Origin: Lineolata rhizophorae
Lineage: Eukaryota > Ascomycota > Dothideomycetes > Lineolatales > Lineolataceae
Direction of reading: 5' to 3'
Length of the DNA: 64,000 bases
NCBI GenBank assembly: GCA_010093515.1
Contig: MU001670.1
Coordinates: 1,280,177-1,344,176, forward strand
The number at the start of each line of letters is the position of its first letter. Position 1 is the first letter of the stretch. Shown here one piece after another: positions 23,236 through 35,050 of the stretch. Below the pieces are notes generated by a model that saw only the letters and a program-made list of their open reading frames with translations, ran no database searches and had not been told where the DNA came from. The translations under genes and the position numbers were made by a program.

Positions 23236-24033
23236 TCACGCCGAAGTCTCATCAAGCGCAGCATACGCCGTCTTCTCCGTGGCCTTCGTCGTATCGCGCG
23301 TGTATCCAGCATCCGGACCAGACTCAGCGTTCTCCCGCTCGAACTTCTGCTCCGCGAACCGGCCAGGGTCTTGATCCGTGCCGATTGCGGTGGTGAAGCT
23401 AGCGTTGGGCTCATTGCCCTCGAACCCACCCTCGTGCAGATTCGTCCCCTTCGGCTTCTGGCCCTGCTGCACCAGGCGCTCATGGCCCACATACGTCGGC
23501 GCCGGGTCGGCCGCTACGCGGTCGAAATCGACGCCGCTGCCAACGCCGCTGCCAACACCGCCTCCAGACATCGTCGGCTGGCCACCGCCACCGACGCCGC
23601 CACCGACACTGCCGCCGTTGCTATAAGACCCCCCGGTAGTGTTGTACGTCGGGCCGCGGCCGGCCTCCTTGCCGAGGCCGCGTCCCGCGTTCAGCTGTGC
23701 CGACTCGTTCCACTCGGTCTGCGCTTCGCGGGTCTCGGCGTCCGGCGCCGGGTCGAGCACGCGGGCCGCGGACGCGTCGGGGGCGTTCGTCGTGTTCGAG
23801 CCCGCGGGCTGCTTGTAGTTACCGGCACCCTCGATGTTCGACGCGAACTCGCCGGAGCCCTTCATCGACTCGGCGGCCAGAGAGTCGGAGTCCACCACGC
23901 CCGGCTTCTCCTGGACGGGATTCTGGCGGGCTTCCGGGTCCGAAGTGACCTGTGTACAAGGCCCATGAGTTTTATGGACGAGCCTCGTGATGCATTGCGG
24001 CAAACTAACCTTAGTGCCATACGAACTCGCCAT
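23236..24033 (-). CDS. Hydrophilic Gly-rich protein, LEA/stress-type, function unknown
   Basis: The frame is open over 265 codons. A 60-nt GT-AG intron (24009-23950, GTTAGT...ACACAG) probably removes 20 residues with Cys and His, leaving 245 aa: MASSYGTK joined to VTSDPEARQNPVQEKPG. Because the intron is a multiple of three without a stop, both forms could be translated. The protein is highly charged and rich in Gly, Ala, Thr, Asn and Glu, with a central Gly/Ser/Val run (GGSVGGGVGGGG) and no membrane segment or known catalytic motif. This resembles fungal LEA-like or conidiation-associated proteins. It lies next to a second small hydrophilic gene on the same strand. Confidence 0.75.
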   Translation of the reverse strand: MASSYGTKVSLPQCITRLVHKTHGPCTQVTSDPEARQNPVQEKPGVVDSDSLAAESMKGSGEFASNIEGAGNYKQPAGSNTTNAPDASAARVLDPAPDAETREAQTEWNESAQLNAGRGLGKEAGRGPTYNTTGGSYSNGGSVGGGVGGGGQPTMSGGGVGSGVGSGVDFDRVAADPAPTYVGHERLVQQGQKPKGTNLHEGGFEGNEPNASFTTAIGTDQDPGRFAEQKFERENAESGPDAGYTRDTTKATEKTAYAALDETSA

Positions 24034-24764
24034 TTTGGATGATAGATCTGGCGAGACGGCTTAGAACGGACGTGGTTCGGCTTCTCGAAATTGGTTGGAT
24101 TGGATTGAAGGCGGTATGGAATGCGTAGAAGAGCTGTGTTTTCGAAAGTGGTAAGTGCAGAGCTGAGAGTCGCGTGCAGACGGGCCTTTGATATGGGAGA
24201 CGACGTGGGCTGGTGAATGGCCCGTCCAGGTCAACGGCCGGGCCATGACATCACCTTCCTTCGGTCTGACGTATGGGTGACTACCGAGCCGCAAATCATT
24301 CGGCGGGTTGCATGACATCCCTAGGTACGCCGGCCACGGGCGTTGCAGTCTGTGTGCAAATCTCGCGTCCTGCCCTGCCAGATCTGTGGACGCTTCGAGA
24401 ATCCGGAGCTTGGTGGTGCCACTTTCGTGTGGCACTTGGCCCCGATACGCCGCCGGGGAGCTAAAATTTACCCAGGTACACTAGGTATAGCAAGCGTATC
24501 ACGACGATTTCTACGGACCACATTCCACGTGTTGACATAGGTAAGTACCTAGGCTAATTCGCCAAACCGCCTTCATCCTGGCGGATCTGGATACTTTCAT
24601 TCAAGTCATGCTAATCTATGAAGTTTCGCCTGCTCACGCGGGCTGGATGCTAAACCAGTGCGAGCCGCCAATCATGTAGTTGGCAAGCTCCAATGTAGAC
24701 GCCTGGCAATTCCACCCGATGTCATGAAATTACCCCAAAACCCAAAGCTTCCGCAACTGATGTT
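24034..24764. other. Intergenic region between the two hydrophilic genes (731 bp)
   Basis: Presumed promoter of the 23.2 kb gene and 3' flank of the 24.8 kb gene. I saw no RNA gene or repeat. Confidence 0.45.
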
Positions 24765-25091
24765 TTACTTCGTCGTATCAACGGTGCCCTGCTTGTTCTT
24801 CGCTTCCCTCGCAACCGCATCGTTCGGCAGACCCCCCAAGTCGTCTTTCGCCGTGCGCGCCACGTCCGCGCCGGCAGTGTGGGTCTTCAGCTCCTCGGCA
24901 TCCGCGCGCACGGCGGAGTTGCCTGACGACGGCTCGCGGAAAGCAGACTCGGTAGCGGAGCTGTTGACGCCGCCAGAGCCGACGTTCACCGTCTTCTCGT
25001 TGGCGCTGTTCCAGTCAGACGAGGTCCGCGGCTGTTCAGGGAGCGGGAGGTTGGCCTGGCGCTCGTTGATGATGTCCTCCTTGGAAGTCAT
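24765..25091 (-). CDS. Small hydrophilic fungal protein, stress/conidiation type, function unknown
   Basis: Single exon, 108 aa, starting MTSKEDIINERQANLPLPEQ. The sequence is charged and disordered-looking, with DWNSANEKTVNVGSGG, AFREPSSGNSAVRADAEELK and a C-terminal GLPNDAVAREAKNKQG block. I recall similar short proteins across Pezizomycotina (N-terminus and GLPNDAV block conserved), but none with a firm function. It has no Cys, Trp occurs once, and there are no membrane segments. It shares strand and composition with the upstream-numbered neighbour at 23.2-24.0 kb, and both could be stress induced. The region before the start may contain a 5' UTR intron. Confidence 0.75.
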   Translation of the reverse strand: MTSKEDIINERQANLPLPEQPRTSSDWNSANEKTVNVGSGGVNSSATESAFREPSSGNSAVRADAEELKTHTAGADVARTAKDDLGGLPNDAVAREAKNKQGTVDTTK

Positions 25092-28000
25092 GGTGGCCTG
25101 GATCGCTGTCAGACTTTAGGTACAATGATCTATCTTACAAACAGGACTCCGCCGAATACTGGGAGACCTGTTCGTGCAGCTAGAACTTCCGAGGCTTACT
25201 TACCTTTTTGTATATGCAAAGACGGCAAGAGTTTCAGGAAGATGGGGTTCGTAGAGTGGATTCCGTGGAGTTGGCGGCTGAGCGCGATTGAGTTCGATTT
25301 GCTATGAGTTGAGGAAGCGCAGGCCGCTGCTCTTTCTAGGCGGACTGAAATACTTGGGGCGGCTATGACGTCTTGTCGACATAATGGTGCACCTTTGACG
25401 CACAGACCCAGTCAGGCACCAAACATTTCCACGTTGAGCGCGCCACCGCAGATGCGTCCCGGCGGTTCCAGATCATCCGCGTTTCGGTTTCAGGTACGTG
25501 GGTACGCACTACGTAGTGCGCGCCCAGCACATATCTACCTAGGTTCACAGGACGTACACCTTCGATCGGTCCTTGTGGTACTAACAACCAAGTCTTGGCG
25601 CGGAGATTTCGGCCTGGATGGCTTGCTATCACCAAACCACCTACTTAAAGTCTTATATTGAATGAACCCAATAGTGCGGTCGCTAATCTTGTTCGCCTCG
25701 AATACCTGCCAAAATGTAATTGCTATAGTGCCGCACCCCCGTGGCACTTGTAGTTCGCTGCTGGTAGCTCGCTTAAGTGGATGGAGATGGAGATTGAAGT
25801 TTCACTCACCCAGTTGGTCTCTGATGAGTTCCACCACCAGCGGTATAAACTATAGATTTCACGTCTCTGCTCCCGTGAAACGTGGTGTTGTTAGCCCTCT
25901 GCTGGAAAGACACCGTGCTAAATTGGATAAGCTCGCTAAAATTGCGATTCTCCTAGTGCATAGAACTGTTCTGTCCCTACTGCGCCACACGAGATGCGCA
26001 AGTGAGGCGCAGTTGCGACTACATACGCCCTCATAGGGAGCTGTACGCCACATTAAATAGATCTTGGAGCGTTAACATTTTCAGCACTGCAAACTATGGT
26101 GAACCTAATTTATTCAAACCGCATTATTGATGTTATGTCAAAATTATTCAACTCTTCCATGTTAACGTTGTTAAGTACAGCGCTAAAACCTCAATTTTTA
26201 ATTTAAGTACTAAGAAGATATAGAGTTACTGCAGCGTATCTTCCAGAGCGTCTTGCACTCTGGGAGCCATTGTACAGGTATATACCAACGTTGTCTAGAT
26301 CCGAAGCCTCTCAAAGTTTTCAGTCTGGTCCGGTCCGACCCAAAACGCTCACGCTCAAGGCAAGTCATAACCCATATACATTATCACTGCAACAAAACAT
26401 TCAATTTGAACGGACAGATGTACGGCTCGAATAGCAACGGAAACGATAGGGAGAATCTTACTAGCTGCTCAAAAACCTTTGCCCAATAAGGCAAAGGCTG
26501 CGATTGGGCGTCACAGGCCGTCATTAAGCCGGGCATAAATACCTTTAAGCTAGCTTAAAAATTAAAAGCTGACTTGAATAACAGGCTGGGATTGCAAGCC
26601 TTGCAAAGAGCGCACGATTCCTAACGGAATGAAGTTGTGCTAAGCTGTATGGCTCCAGTACCCAGCCCTTTAGTGCTAGGTATGCAGATTTGTAAGGAGT
26701 GCCACAAAGCTTCACACTCCTAAAGTTGCCACGGACTCGAACCGTCACATTCACGCTCGCTGCAATCGGCGCTATACTTTGCGCCCTATGAACGCGAAAT
26801 TAATCGGAGCAATGTAAGACAGTCGCGTTTCGGATAAGAATATCGAAGACATTCGGAGGCTCAGCAAACCCAGGGCATGCGGCGCAGCGTCCAGCTGGAG
26901 CCTTGGGCGTGCACTTGTTGGTTTGCGGCTCCTATTCCGGACAGCCAGGGGCCGCTTCAGAATCCTCATCGGCCCCGCCATTTGTAACTGCGACGGATGC
27001 CTGAGAACGTCGAGGCTGGTTCGAGTCGCAAAAAAGACATCTTGCCAAGGCGTTGTAACCACCGTATCCAAAGTACGGAGGTGGCCGGAGATGCGAGAGG
27101 TTCCATGTGTGTGGATACAGGCTAGCCGAATGGGGTAATTTTCAGCCCAAGGAAGGCATTATTCGACCAATTGGAACAAAGCGGAGGAACGTCAAGCCCA
27201 CGTTCCTGGGAAACAAGCGCTGCACTTAGGATCACTCTCAGGTTTGGTGGGCTATCTAGTCATGTAGCTCAATCCGTGAGCCCTCTGCACCTCCTCGGAT
27301 ATGGAAATTCATTTGCTCTCCGAACCGTCAAGTGCTAAGAAAAAGAAGCCAAGACGTACGGCGTAACGCGACGCTCGAACAAGCCGCATATTCCGTAGAA
27401 GTCACAGCACACCGCTTCGCAACTAGTTCTAGATTTGGCCTTACGTCCATACAGGGAATGCTGCTCACTGCATATAGCAAAACACGCGCAGAGCTAACGT
27501 GGTCTAGATCCACGAGGCAGATCTCGTTTGTACTTGAAAAACGAAAGCAGCCTTGCGAGAGGAAGATCGACAACCCCGGAGCGTCCGAACAAAACGCGAG
27601 TGAGCGGGCGGAGCATTTTAAATCCAAAAGCCGAAGGCTCCGTCTAGCCAACAATAGCGCTGACATACGATTATAAAACTCTCCGGGCGAGCAGGGCTAA
27701 GCACCGCAAATCTTGGCTCTCGTACTGTCGCAGTAAGGTTATACCGACGAGCAGATATCCCTGCTTGCGGGCCTCGGGGGGTTTGAGGCTGTACCCAGTC
27801 TGGCGGGCGACGCGTCGGCTATTTGCGTGCGTGATTCCCTATGATCGTCGCCTCAAGTCGCCGCTACGGATGTGATCGGCGGTAAGGATGCGCCGAGGCT
27901 CTCTGAGTTCACACCGAGTGGATGACAAACACTCCCAAACCGTCCAGCTAGCTAGTATACGTCTATTATCGAGAGAGTGGATTTGCCCAAGTAACGTCGC

Positions 28001-28207
28001 GAGAATGAAAACAGGAGGACACCAAACGCCTCCAATTAGCGGTGAAGCTGTCTTTCAATGTCTACCCAGACGCCGCAAGTCCCATCGATCATTCAAGCTT
28101 TAATCCTTGCCCATTCCCCGCTCAATGCATTCGCAGAGGCCAAATCCCGGCCAGTCTAACCCAAAAATACGATAGCAAATGACTCAACGTGACCATGATG
28201 CTATGCA
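25092..28207. other. Gene-free stretch (3.1 kb) with AT-rich core
   Basis: No convincing gene. About 26050-26240 is strongly AT-rich (many TA and TTA words), which could be a decayed, RIP-mutated element. A perfect 16-bp palindrome (TTTAAGCTAGCTTAAA) lies at 26544-26559. The ORFs at 27.3-27.7 kb occur on both strands at once and show no domain. Confidence 0.5.
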
Positions 28208-29302
28208 TCAAGTCATTGGACCCCAGTAAGTTGTGAGCCATTCTCTGAACTTGAGAGGCTGGATATCGGGAAAAAGAGCGTTAAGATTAGGCTCGGTGAC
28301 ATCGTAGCGACCCTCAGAGGTTGCGATCAGCGTGTGAAGTCGGAGTTGCCGAGCCGTATCACCAGCGTACTGGGCGTACGGGATCTCTTGCCTGAGTTGA
28401 CTTGTAGTTCGCATCTGCGCGGGATTGAACTGGGCCCCTTTCGAAATTGTCAGCAACCGGTGAATGGAAGAATCTTGGGTCCAGTTGATAATTCTCACCG
28501 CGAACAACTTGCGCTAAGGCCAAAAGCTCATGGACTGCCATCCTATCGCCGCACATTCTCAATTCAGTCGGCCACTGAGGCATGTCGAGAGCACGAACGA
28601 CAAAACGACCGACATCAGATGCTGCCGTCATGCCAATGCACGCGTAATTACCTTGGTCGTCGCACCAGGGTACGTCGGCCGTCATATTGCGCAGATTCAG
28701 AATGTAATCGCCCTCGCCTGCGATTTCCGAGTTGCGGCTGATATGGCACTCCTTCAACCCGCCAGGAGCAAAACGTTCGTACAATACGCCGCATGTGAAG
28801 ACGCAAGACTCGGGTATCCAATTTCTCCACTGCTGCAGAAGCTGCCAAGCTTGGGCCTTGCCTCGATCAAGAGGGTCGTTCTCTGGACGGAGACCAGGTG
28901 ATCCCTCGAACTCGGCTGGAGCAAAACGACGTACGCGATTGTTTGCCGCAGCCACGATAAGGTTTATTTGGGGTTGCCCGGTCACGGTAGAAATGACAGT
29001 GTCGACGCCCTTGAGGGCATAGTGAAGGGACTGCGCGTCGTCGTAGTCGACCACGAGAACCTCGAAACCGCGGTCCGCAAGTTGTTGGTTAGCCTGGGGA
29101 ACAGTTAGCTTTGAGCTACGTCACTCTACTACGCGCGCTGGCCTGATCCTTGGCACCAGGATACCGGAATTGGCATCAAACCGTTTCGGATGAGTCTCAC
29201 CTCTCTGGAGAATAGAACCAGTTGGTGGCTCGTCTGTTCCTGTACATAGTGGGCAATCATCTGGGCAAGCCCACAAGTTCCCGCTATTGCGATCCGCATC
29301 AT
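28208..29302 (-). CDS. NmrA-like / isoflavone-reductase-like NAD(P)-binding protein
   Basis: Exons 29302-29201, 29093-28499 and 28437-28208 join to 308 aa. It is an atypical short-chain dehydrogenase-fold protein of the NmrA/PCBER group: N-terminal beta-strand and dinucleotide loop IAIAGTCGLAQMIAHYV, then VLVVDYDDAQSLHYALKGVDTVISTVTG, and RFAPAEFEG, typical of fungal members. Family members are either redox-sensing regulators or small-molecule reductases. The usual catalytic Lys of reductases is not obvious, so a sensor or orphan reductase is possible. The second intron has a good branch site (GCTGAC) and joins VVRG to AQFNPAQM. Start: MMRIAIAG; a single Met earlier would not change the fold. 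Confidence 0.9.
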
Positions 29303-32065
29303 TGTCGCGGACGACGGGAACGAACGTCCTTGGAGATGAGGAACAAACAAACCCGCGGCTTCTCAAGCGTCAAACGGCATTCGAAAGAGCTAGAAGGAAA
29401 TGTCAGTAGAGGCAGAGCGTAGTTAGATGAGAGACAGTGCCGCATTCTAATCTTTCATATATACCCGTTGCTGTGCTGCTTTGACTGGAAGGTTGCATCG
29501 TGAGCAGGAGCCGATGAATGGCCAATAAGCGTCAGAATCTAGTGGAACTGACAAGACATCAAAGCCCCATAACGTCACTAGAGGGCCGGGAGTAAATAGG
29601 AGTCTGGATTTCCGTCGCACGCACTTATTTTTGGTGACTGCTGAGGTCGCAATCAACGAGTTGAAGCGGTAGAAGCTGCGATGCAAAGATTCGAAGACGT
29701 TGGTTTTAAGCCAGTCTAGGAAGAAGTGTCCAATGAAACTTAACGCCGATGGGAAAGCACAGCCCGTCGGACGAGGAGAGAGGGCACAAGACCAGACCAC
29801 CTCGACAAGCAGCGCACATGGATTATTGCCTCCAGCTGTGTCTCTTTGAGCACCAACTCCGAGACCCAGTCTGGACCACGCGGTATCCCCGAGGCCACAG
29901 CTGTCAGTTCATTTGACAACAGCTCACCTGAAGGATGAAATGGTTCATTTTGAGCTCACCGTTGATATTTCTTGGCCAGAGCAGGAGGAGGCGTAGCGGA
30001 GGCAAAATTTGGGGGCTTTTGGTGCTCAACTGTTTCGGTGTGAGCTGGCTGAGTTAGCATATCTTTACTCAGGATTTTGGTTGAGATCCCATAGTAATTC
30101 CTTTCGAGAAGAACTGGTTCGAAAGAGGATAGGTAACGTTACAACCGGGGAGATACCTGATTCCCTCAGACGGGTGAAGATGGACGATAATTGGACAACG
30201 CATGTGACTTGACTAAAATGTGACACTCACTATAGGTGGTGCCTGAAGAGAATTCTGCAGAGATCAAACATAACGGTTGGTGGGAGTGATGGCGGTGACT
30301 AGGACGTGCCGAACCCCCAAAAAGGCCATACTGACAGGGCCACAGACCGAATAATAACCAGCCAAATCGTTTTGACTGGATGGACGACTCTGATTTGCCG
30401 GAAGCCAGAGCTCTGAAGCAGAAGCGCCCTCGCGGCCGAGCACTTTAGTATGTGGGGGCCAAAAGGGCTAGCGGCGGTTGGAACATCCGGACGGCCCCCA
30501 TTCGAGGCAAACGAAACGAAATATGTTTTTGAATGGACTGCCTTAGCGAGGCTCGTGCACGAGGAACATTTCAGTGTCAGTTACAGCTACCAAGGAGGAG
30601 GCATATTGAAAATTATCTCTAGATATACCCCAACCCTCTGAAATGACCAAGACGGAAGTGACTAAATCCGGAATCACGAAGCCGCCGAGCGGCCGAACGT
30701 TCTGACCCAGACGTAGTTATCGGTGGCGAGAAAGAAACGTAGCAGAATTCCGTAAGGAACCGCGCCGGAAACATCCCCAATGGTGTACGGTTGGTCGATC
30801 CATGGCGGGGTTCCGCTAGAAGGCCGTCAAACCGTGCCTGTGTTAGCTTCGACCAGTCTGGCAGGGCTGAGCGTTCGTCCATGCTCTGTTTGGACTAGCT
30901 AGTTGCGCAATGGATCGCTATACTGAACCCCGGATCTGATACATGGTGCTGAAGTGAGTAAATACGAGTAGTAAGGCGGTGGCGGTGCGCTTGTTGTCGT
31001 GGTGGTATGCAATGACATCTCGCGTCTACAGCCACTGCGGCTCCTTCGGACGGAGGATGAGAGGTCATCGCCCCACGCCACAGCAACGGTTGGGTGGGGC
31101 ATAGGGCTGTTCCATAGGGCTATGTAGGTAGTCAGCAACTCTGCGGCGGAAACCAACGCGCCCCAGTCGCCAGAAGGCCGAGGAAGATTTCGGGGCCGAT
31201 TCTCGGAGGACGCGGTGAAGGCTTCGCTACCTCGCTCCGTCGAGACCGACACGCAAATATTACGCCTCCAACGTGGCGCCAGGCAGCGCAGAAGGGCCTT
31301 TCTAGGCCCCGCTAATGCAAAGTCCAGACTCTAGGCAGAGGCAACAGCATACGTAGTATGGCGGGATCGTCACGGCTATCGCAAGAACCTGGACTAAGCG
31401 TGAGGCAGCAAAATGCCGCGCAACAGCGCAAGGTCCGCGTAAGGTCCGCATGCCGACGGACATTTTGAGCCTCCGGTCGGAGATGCGGAGGAAATAGACC
31501 GACAAACCGGAGACAGGCACAGAAGACTCTCTCGCCCGAGCCCAAGGAAATTTTGAGATCGCGATTGCAGAAAGCACGTGCCCATTGACAACCGCAGGCG
31601 GAGTTTGCAACGGAGATCAGTCATCAAGGCGCGAGCGCTTCGTCAGGGCGCCACACCGCCTCCACACGCTGCAGGGTGTTCACGTGACTTCGCGAGACTT
31701 CCGCGAATCCCACCGAGCCAGCGCGCCCAGATGCAGGCGCGCGGCTTTTCCCGTGCCTCTCGTGGACGCTGATGCTGGAGCACTCTCCTTTTAAGAAAGC
31801 GTGAACGTCTGTTCCGGCGCGCGCAATAGGGCCGAGAACGATCAAAGCCGAGACTATCAAGACTCAAAGAGTGCTACGACAAGGTGCGTTCCCAAGGGTG
31901 CGCGAGGCGGTGGGCGGTCAACATCGGCACGGGTATTCGGGTGGCGCCGGCGGGCGCGTCTCGCGAGCGCGTCCCACTACCTACCGTGCCTAACATACCC
32001 CAGCCATCCCATCTCCGCACCGCGAGAGACGCGCCTCCTCTCCGTCGAATTCCTACCCAGCAGCC
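29303..32065. other. Gene-free stretch (2.8 kb)
   Basis: Divergent promoters of the NmrA-like gene (-) and the homeobox gene (+). Several ORFs of 80-120 codons occur (for example 29447-29800 minus, 30619-30882 minus), but none has a recognisable domain or clear splice continuation, so I do not call them. Confidence 0.45.
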
Positions 32066-34001
32066 ATGCCAGAGTCGCCTGGGGCCCCAGACACAGCGTG
32101 CGTGGCGTCCAATGCGTCTGCCGTCTCGTCTGAGGATGCACTGTACTCGGCGTCGAGCCCTTCGAGCATCGCCTTCTTAGTGCACTCGCAGGATAGCGTC
32201 GAGAAGAACCTGCCGCCAGACGTCGACAACAAGCCCCTCGCGCGTCAGAAGCGAAAGCGCACGAGGTATGTACTCGAGATTTTCCTTCTCATGGCTCTCC
32301 GCTTCACACGTCCTCTGTCGCGAGCTAGCGCCTGCGCCCATCCCCCGTATCTTGTTCAAGCTTTGCGCGCCGCAACTAACGACCGATTCTCGCCGCAGTC
32401 CCGAGGACCAGAAGGTTCTTGAAGCAGCATATCAACATAACCCGAAGCCAGACAAGTCTACCCGCAAAGAACTCGCCAGACGCGTTGCACTTAATGAGAA
32501 GGAGGTTCAGGTAAATTTCTATGCTTTGCCGTGCTTTGCCTTGCCTTGCGGACACCATGTCCCTGCTAACTTGCCTTAGATTTGGTTCCAAAACCGTCGT
32601 CAAAATACGCGTCGGAAGAGTCGTGGCCCGTTGTCGTCACAAGAGGTTGCGGTGCATTTTGAGTCAAGCGTCGCGACTGTTCACCAAAGCAGTCCTGCAT
32701 ACGACTTCGAACCGACCCAACATCGGGACGTGGAGTCCGAGTCTGGATTGGGTTCTTCGCAAGATAACGTGCAAATCTCCAACAATCAACCTGGTGAAGA
32801 CTCATTCGCGACGTCCATAATGCCATCAAACGTCACAGATAGGCAACCGAGTGAAACCTCAGCAGACGCCGCCACAAGTACTTCTCCGATAGAGTTACCG
32901 AGCTCGCAATCTACGGACGTCTCCCAACAAATGCGTCCACAATCATCCGCTGGCTCCGGATACCTCGCAAACCGCCGGTGTGCTCTGGGCCGGCACAACT
33001 CAGCGGACTCGCCTTCCACCTCTGCAAAACACGAAGATCGATCCCTTCCCAAATTTCTTACCAAAGCATCCTCTTTCGTAAGACTCTCGACCTCATGGGA
33101 CGGAAAGGCTCAGATCGTCACCGATGACACCCAATCTCCCTCGCCTCCAAGGAAAGAGCCCTTTGATTCGAGAATTGCCAAATCAAATGGGCTACAGCAT
33201 AGCTCCAGCGGAACCGATCTAGCGGGAATGTTCAAATCTAGTCAGTTGTTAGACAGCTCAAGATCCGTAACGAGGGCTTCCAGTGGAAGGTCTAGAGATT
33301 CAAGAGCCTGGGAATTCTGGTGTGACAGCGATGCACGGAACTCCCTCGCTGAAAAGGCTGATCAGCAAAGCAGCGGTTCCGCGGCCGATGCCATCGGCTT
33401 AATTCGCTCCCACAGTCGCAATACCTTAAAGCCGAATCTCAGCAAGCGAAACGCGCCACCGATGCTCTCTCAAACAAGAAAACGATCTAAGCTTGAGTCA
33501 TCGTGCGATCAGCCGCAGTTACGTCGCTCGTCTTCGAGTCTCGGTCGCCTCCAAGACCGGGCAGTGGCAGGAAAACCGGTCGAGGCCGTTAAGTCTAGCT
33601 CTAAAGGGAAGGACGAAAATGTAGAGGGGGAACTCGAGGTCCCTCAGACCGACTCCGACAAGGAGAACTGGGAACCCAAGGAAAACCGACCTACAGCTCG
33701 TCGTCCGCCTCCCGCGGGGAACAGGTTCGGACACCCGCGCCGAGCTCCGCTTGGTGAGAACTTTCAGGTGCTCAGCCAGAGCGGTAGCCTCGGCGCGATG
33801 ATGGATCGTGAAAAGAGGCAAAAATCAAACCAAAAACAGCTGATTGACCCGGAGAACATCAATCCTGAGGATGATGAGGAAATCGCTGCGTTTATGGGAT
33901 CCAGCCGGGGGAAAGGGAGCGGACGTGCCAGTGTGTCAAGTGGCGAGGACTTTGATTGCGTGCAAGGCTTGCTCAAGTTAAGCCAGGGTAACTGGAGATG
34001 A
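32066..34001 (+). CDS. Homeobox transcription factor (Yox1-like)
   Basis: Exons 32066-32265, 32399-32510 and 32580-34001 join to 577 aa. The homeodomain (about residues 60-125) starts RQKRKRTSPEDQ, and its recognition helix reads KEVQIWFQNRRQNTRRKSR. Intron 2 falls exactly before IWFQNRR. This form (NPKPDK before helix 2, RRQN after WFQN) is the fungal Yox1/Yhp1-like class, which represses cell-cycle genes at M/G1 in yeasts. The remaining 450 residues are disordered and Ser-rich, with a candidate basic NLS (QTRKRSK) and an acidic DEE stretch. Two KEN motifs sit close together (DKENWEPKENRP), which suggests APC/C-mediated turnover. The short name is withheld because orthology needs a tree. Confidence 0.93.
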
Positions 34002-35050
34002 TATAACAATGGTAGCAGAGGGGTGGGTACTGCATAACTGTGTCAGGTTCATTACCTACACTCAGAGCAGAAAACGAAGGCGCATTGCGGAGTCCTAGTC
34101 CTGTATATTAGCTTAGAAGGATTCATTCTTCGACTTGGCTTCGTCGAGCTAAGTGCAGTGCGAGCGAACAATAAGCGGCCGTGGTCTCCGCTGTATTTGA
34201 AGGTCGCTCGTCGGCCTAAGTTCATATGTATTGACATGGCGCAAGAGATGTATTTCCTCACCGTGGCCAGGGAAGCGAGAATGCTTGCTGCTGCAGCAAC
34301 ATCAGCGCCACGTGGTGAGGGGCCCAAGGTCCCCTAGCGCGCCCGGAAGGATGGTCGTGGCGGGGCGGACGAAACGGCCTGACTTTGGGCGTCTGGGCCC
34401 TTATCGATAGGGTGTAAACGTCAAGTCCGTTAAATCCTTGCCGCCAGCGTACGTACGCTTCTTCGGCGTGGGGGGATCTTTTTGGCGGTTTACCTGGTTG
34501 CTGTACCCTTCCAATCTTCTTCACCTCTAGACACAATCGCTGCATTCTACTTAGAAGGTCAATCAACACCTCCCGATCTACCGTCAGTTAAGTCGGCCGG
34601 CAAACCCCCGCCCCCACGTAAGTGCTCGTGCCTCATCTCATGCCTTGCTATGCCGAGGGTTTCCGTCTTACGTTCCACCGCCTGTGCCTGCGTATTTTAA
34701 GTAACGCCTTTCCCATGAACATCCAATTTTTCTTTTATTAATCTCTGTTTCTCCAAGTGGGGTGAAGCTTAGCTTTACATCTCGCAATCCTTATGCTTCG
34801 TTGGATAAGACCCTAGTCGTTTCTTCGGGGATTATGGTGTGCAAGGATCACGTTATCGGTTCATAGACATTTTGCAATAAAGCCGTTGTGATAGATCACG
34901 ATGCAGCTCCACTATATCCAGTTTTACTCCCAATAATTCGCTATTCTGTTCTCTGCCTTTGTCAAAAAGTTATCGTTTACAAACTAAACAACCAATCCAG
35001 ATTAATTGAAGGCATACTATTACGCGATCAGTTGTCTCTAGACTACCAGA
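34002..35050. other. Intergenic region (1.05 kb)
   Basis: 3' flank of the homeobox gene and promoter of the amine oxidase. AT-rich near 34700-35000. I saw no other feature. Confidence 0.45.

Noticed and set aside
26700-26830. GGTTCGAGTC on the minus strand, resembling a tRNA B-box
   Set aside because: A T-arm-like stem forms but no acceptor stem, D-arm or anticodon arm can be found in range.
27328-27676. Overlapping ORFs of about 112 codons on both strands
   Set aside because: Frames of nearly equal length on both strands with no domain suggest chance.
29447-29800. Minus-strand ORF of 117 codons
   Set aside because: Aromatic-rich and protein-like in places, but no start context, domain or partner exon; too weak to call.
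30619-30882. Minus-strand ORF starting MDERSALPDWSKLTQ
   Set aside because: No recognised domain and no consistent splice extension.
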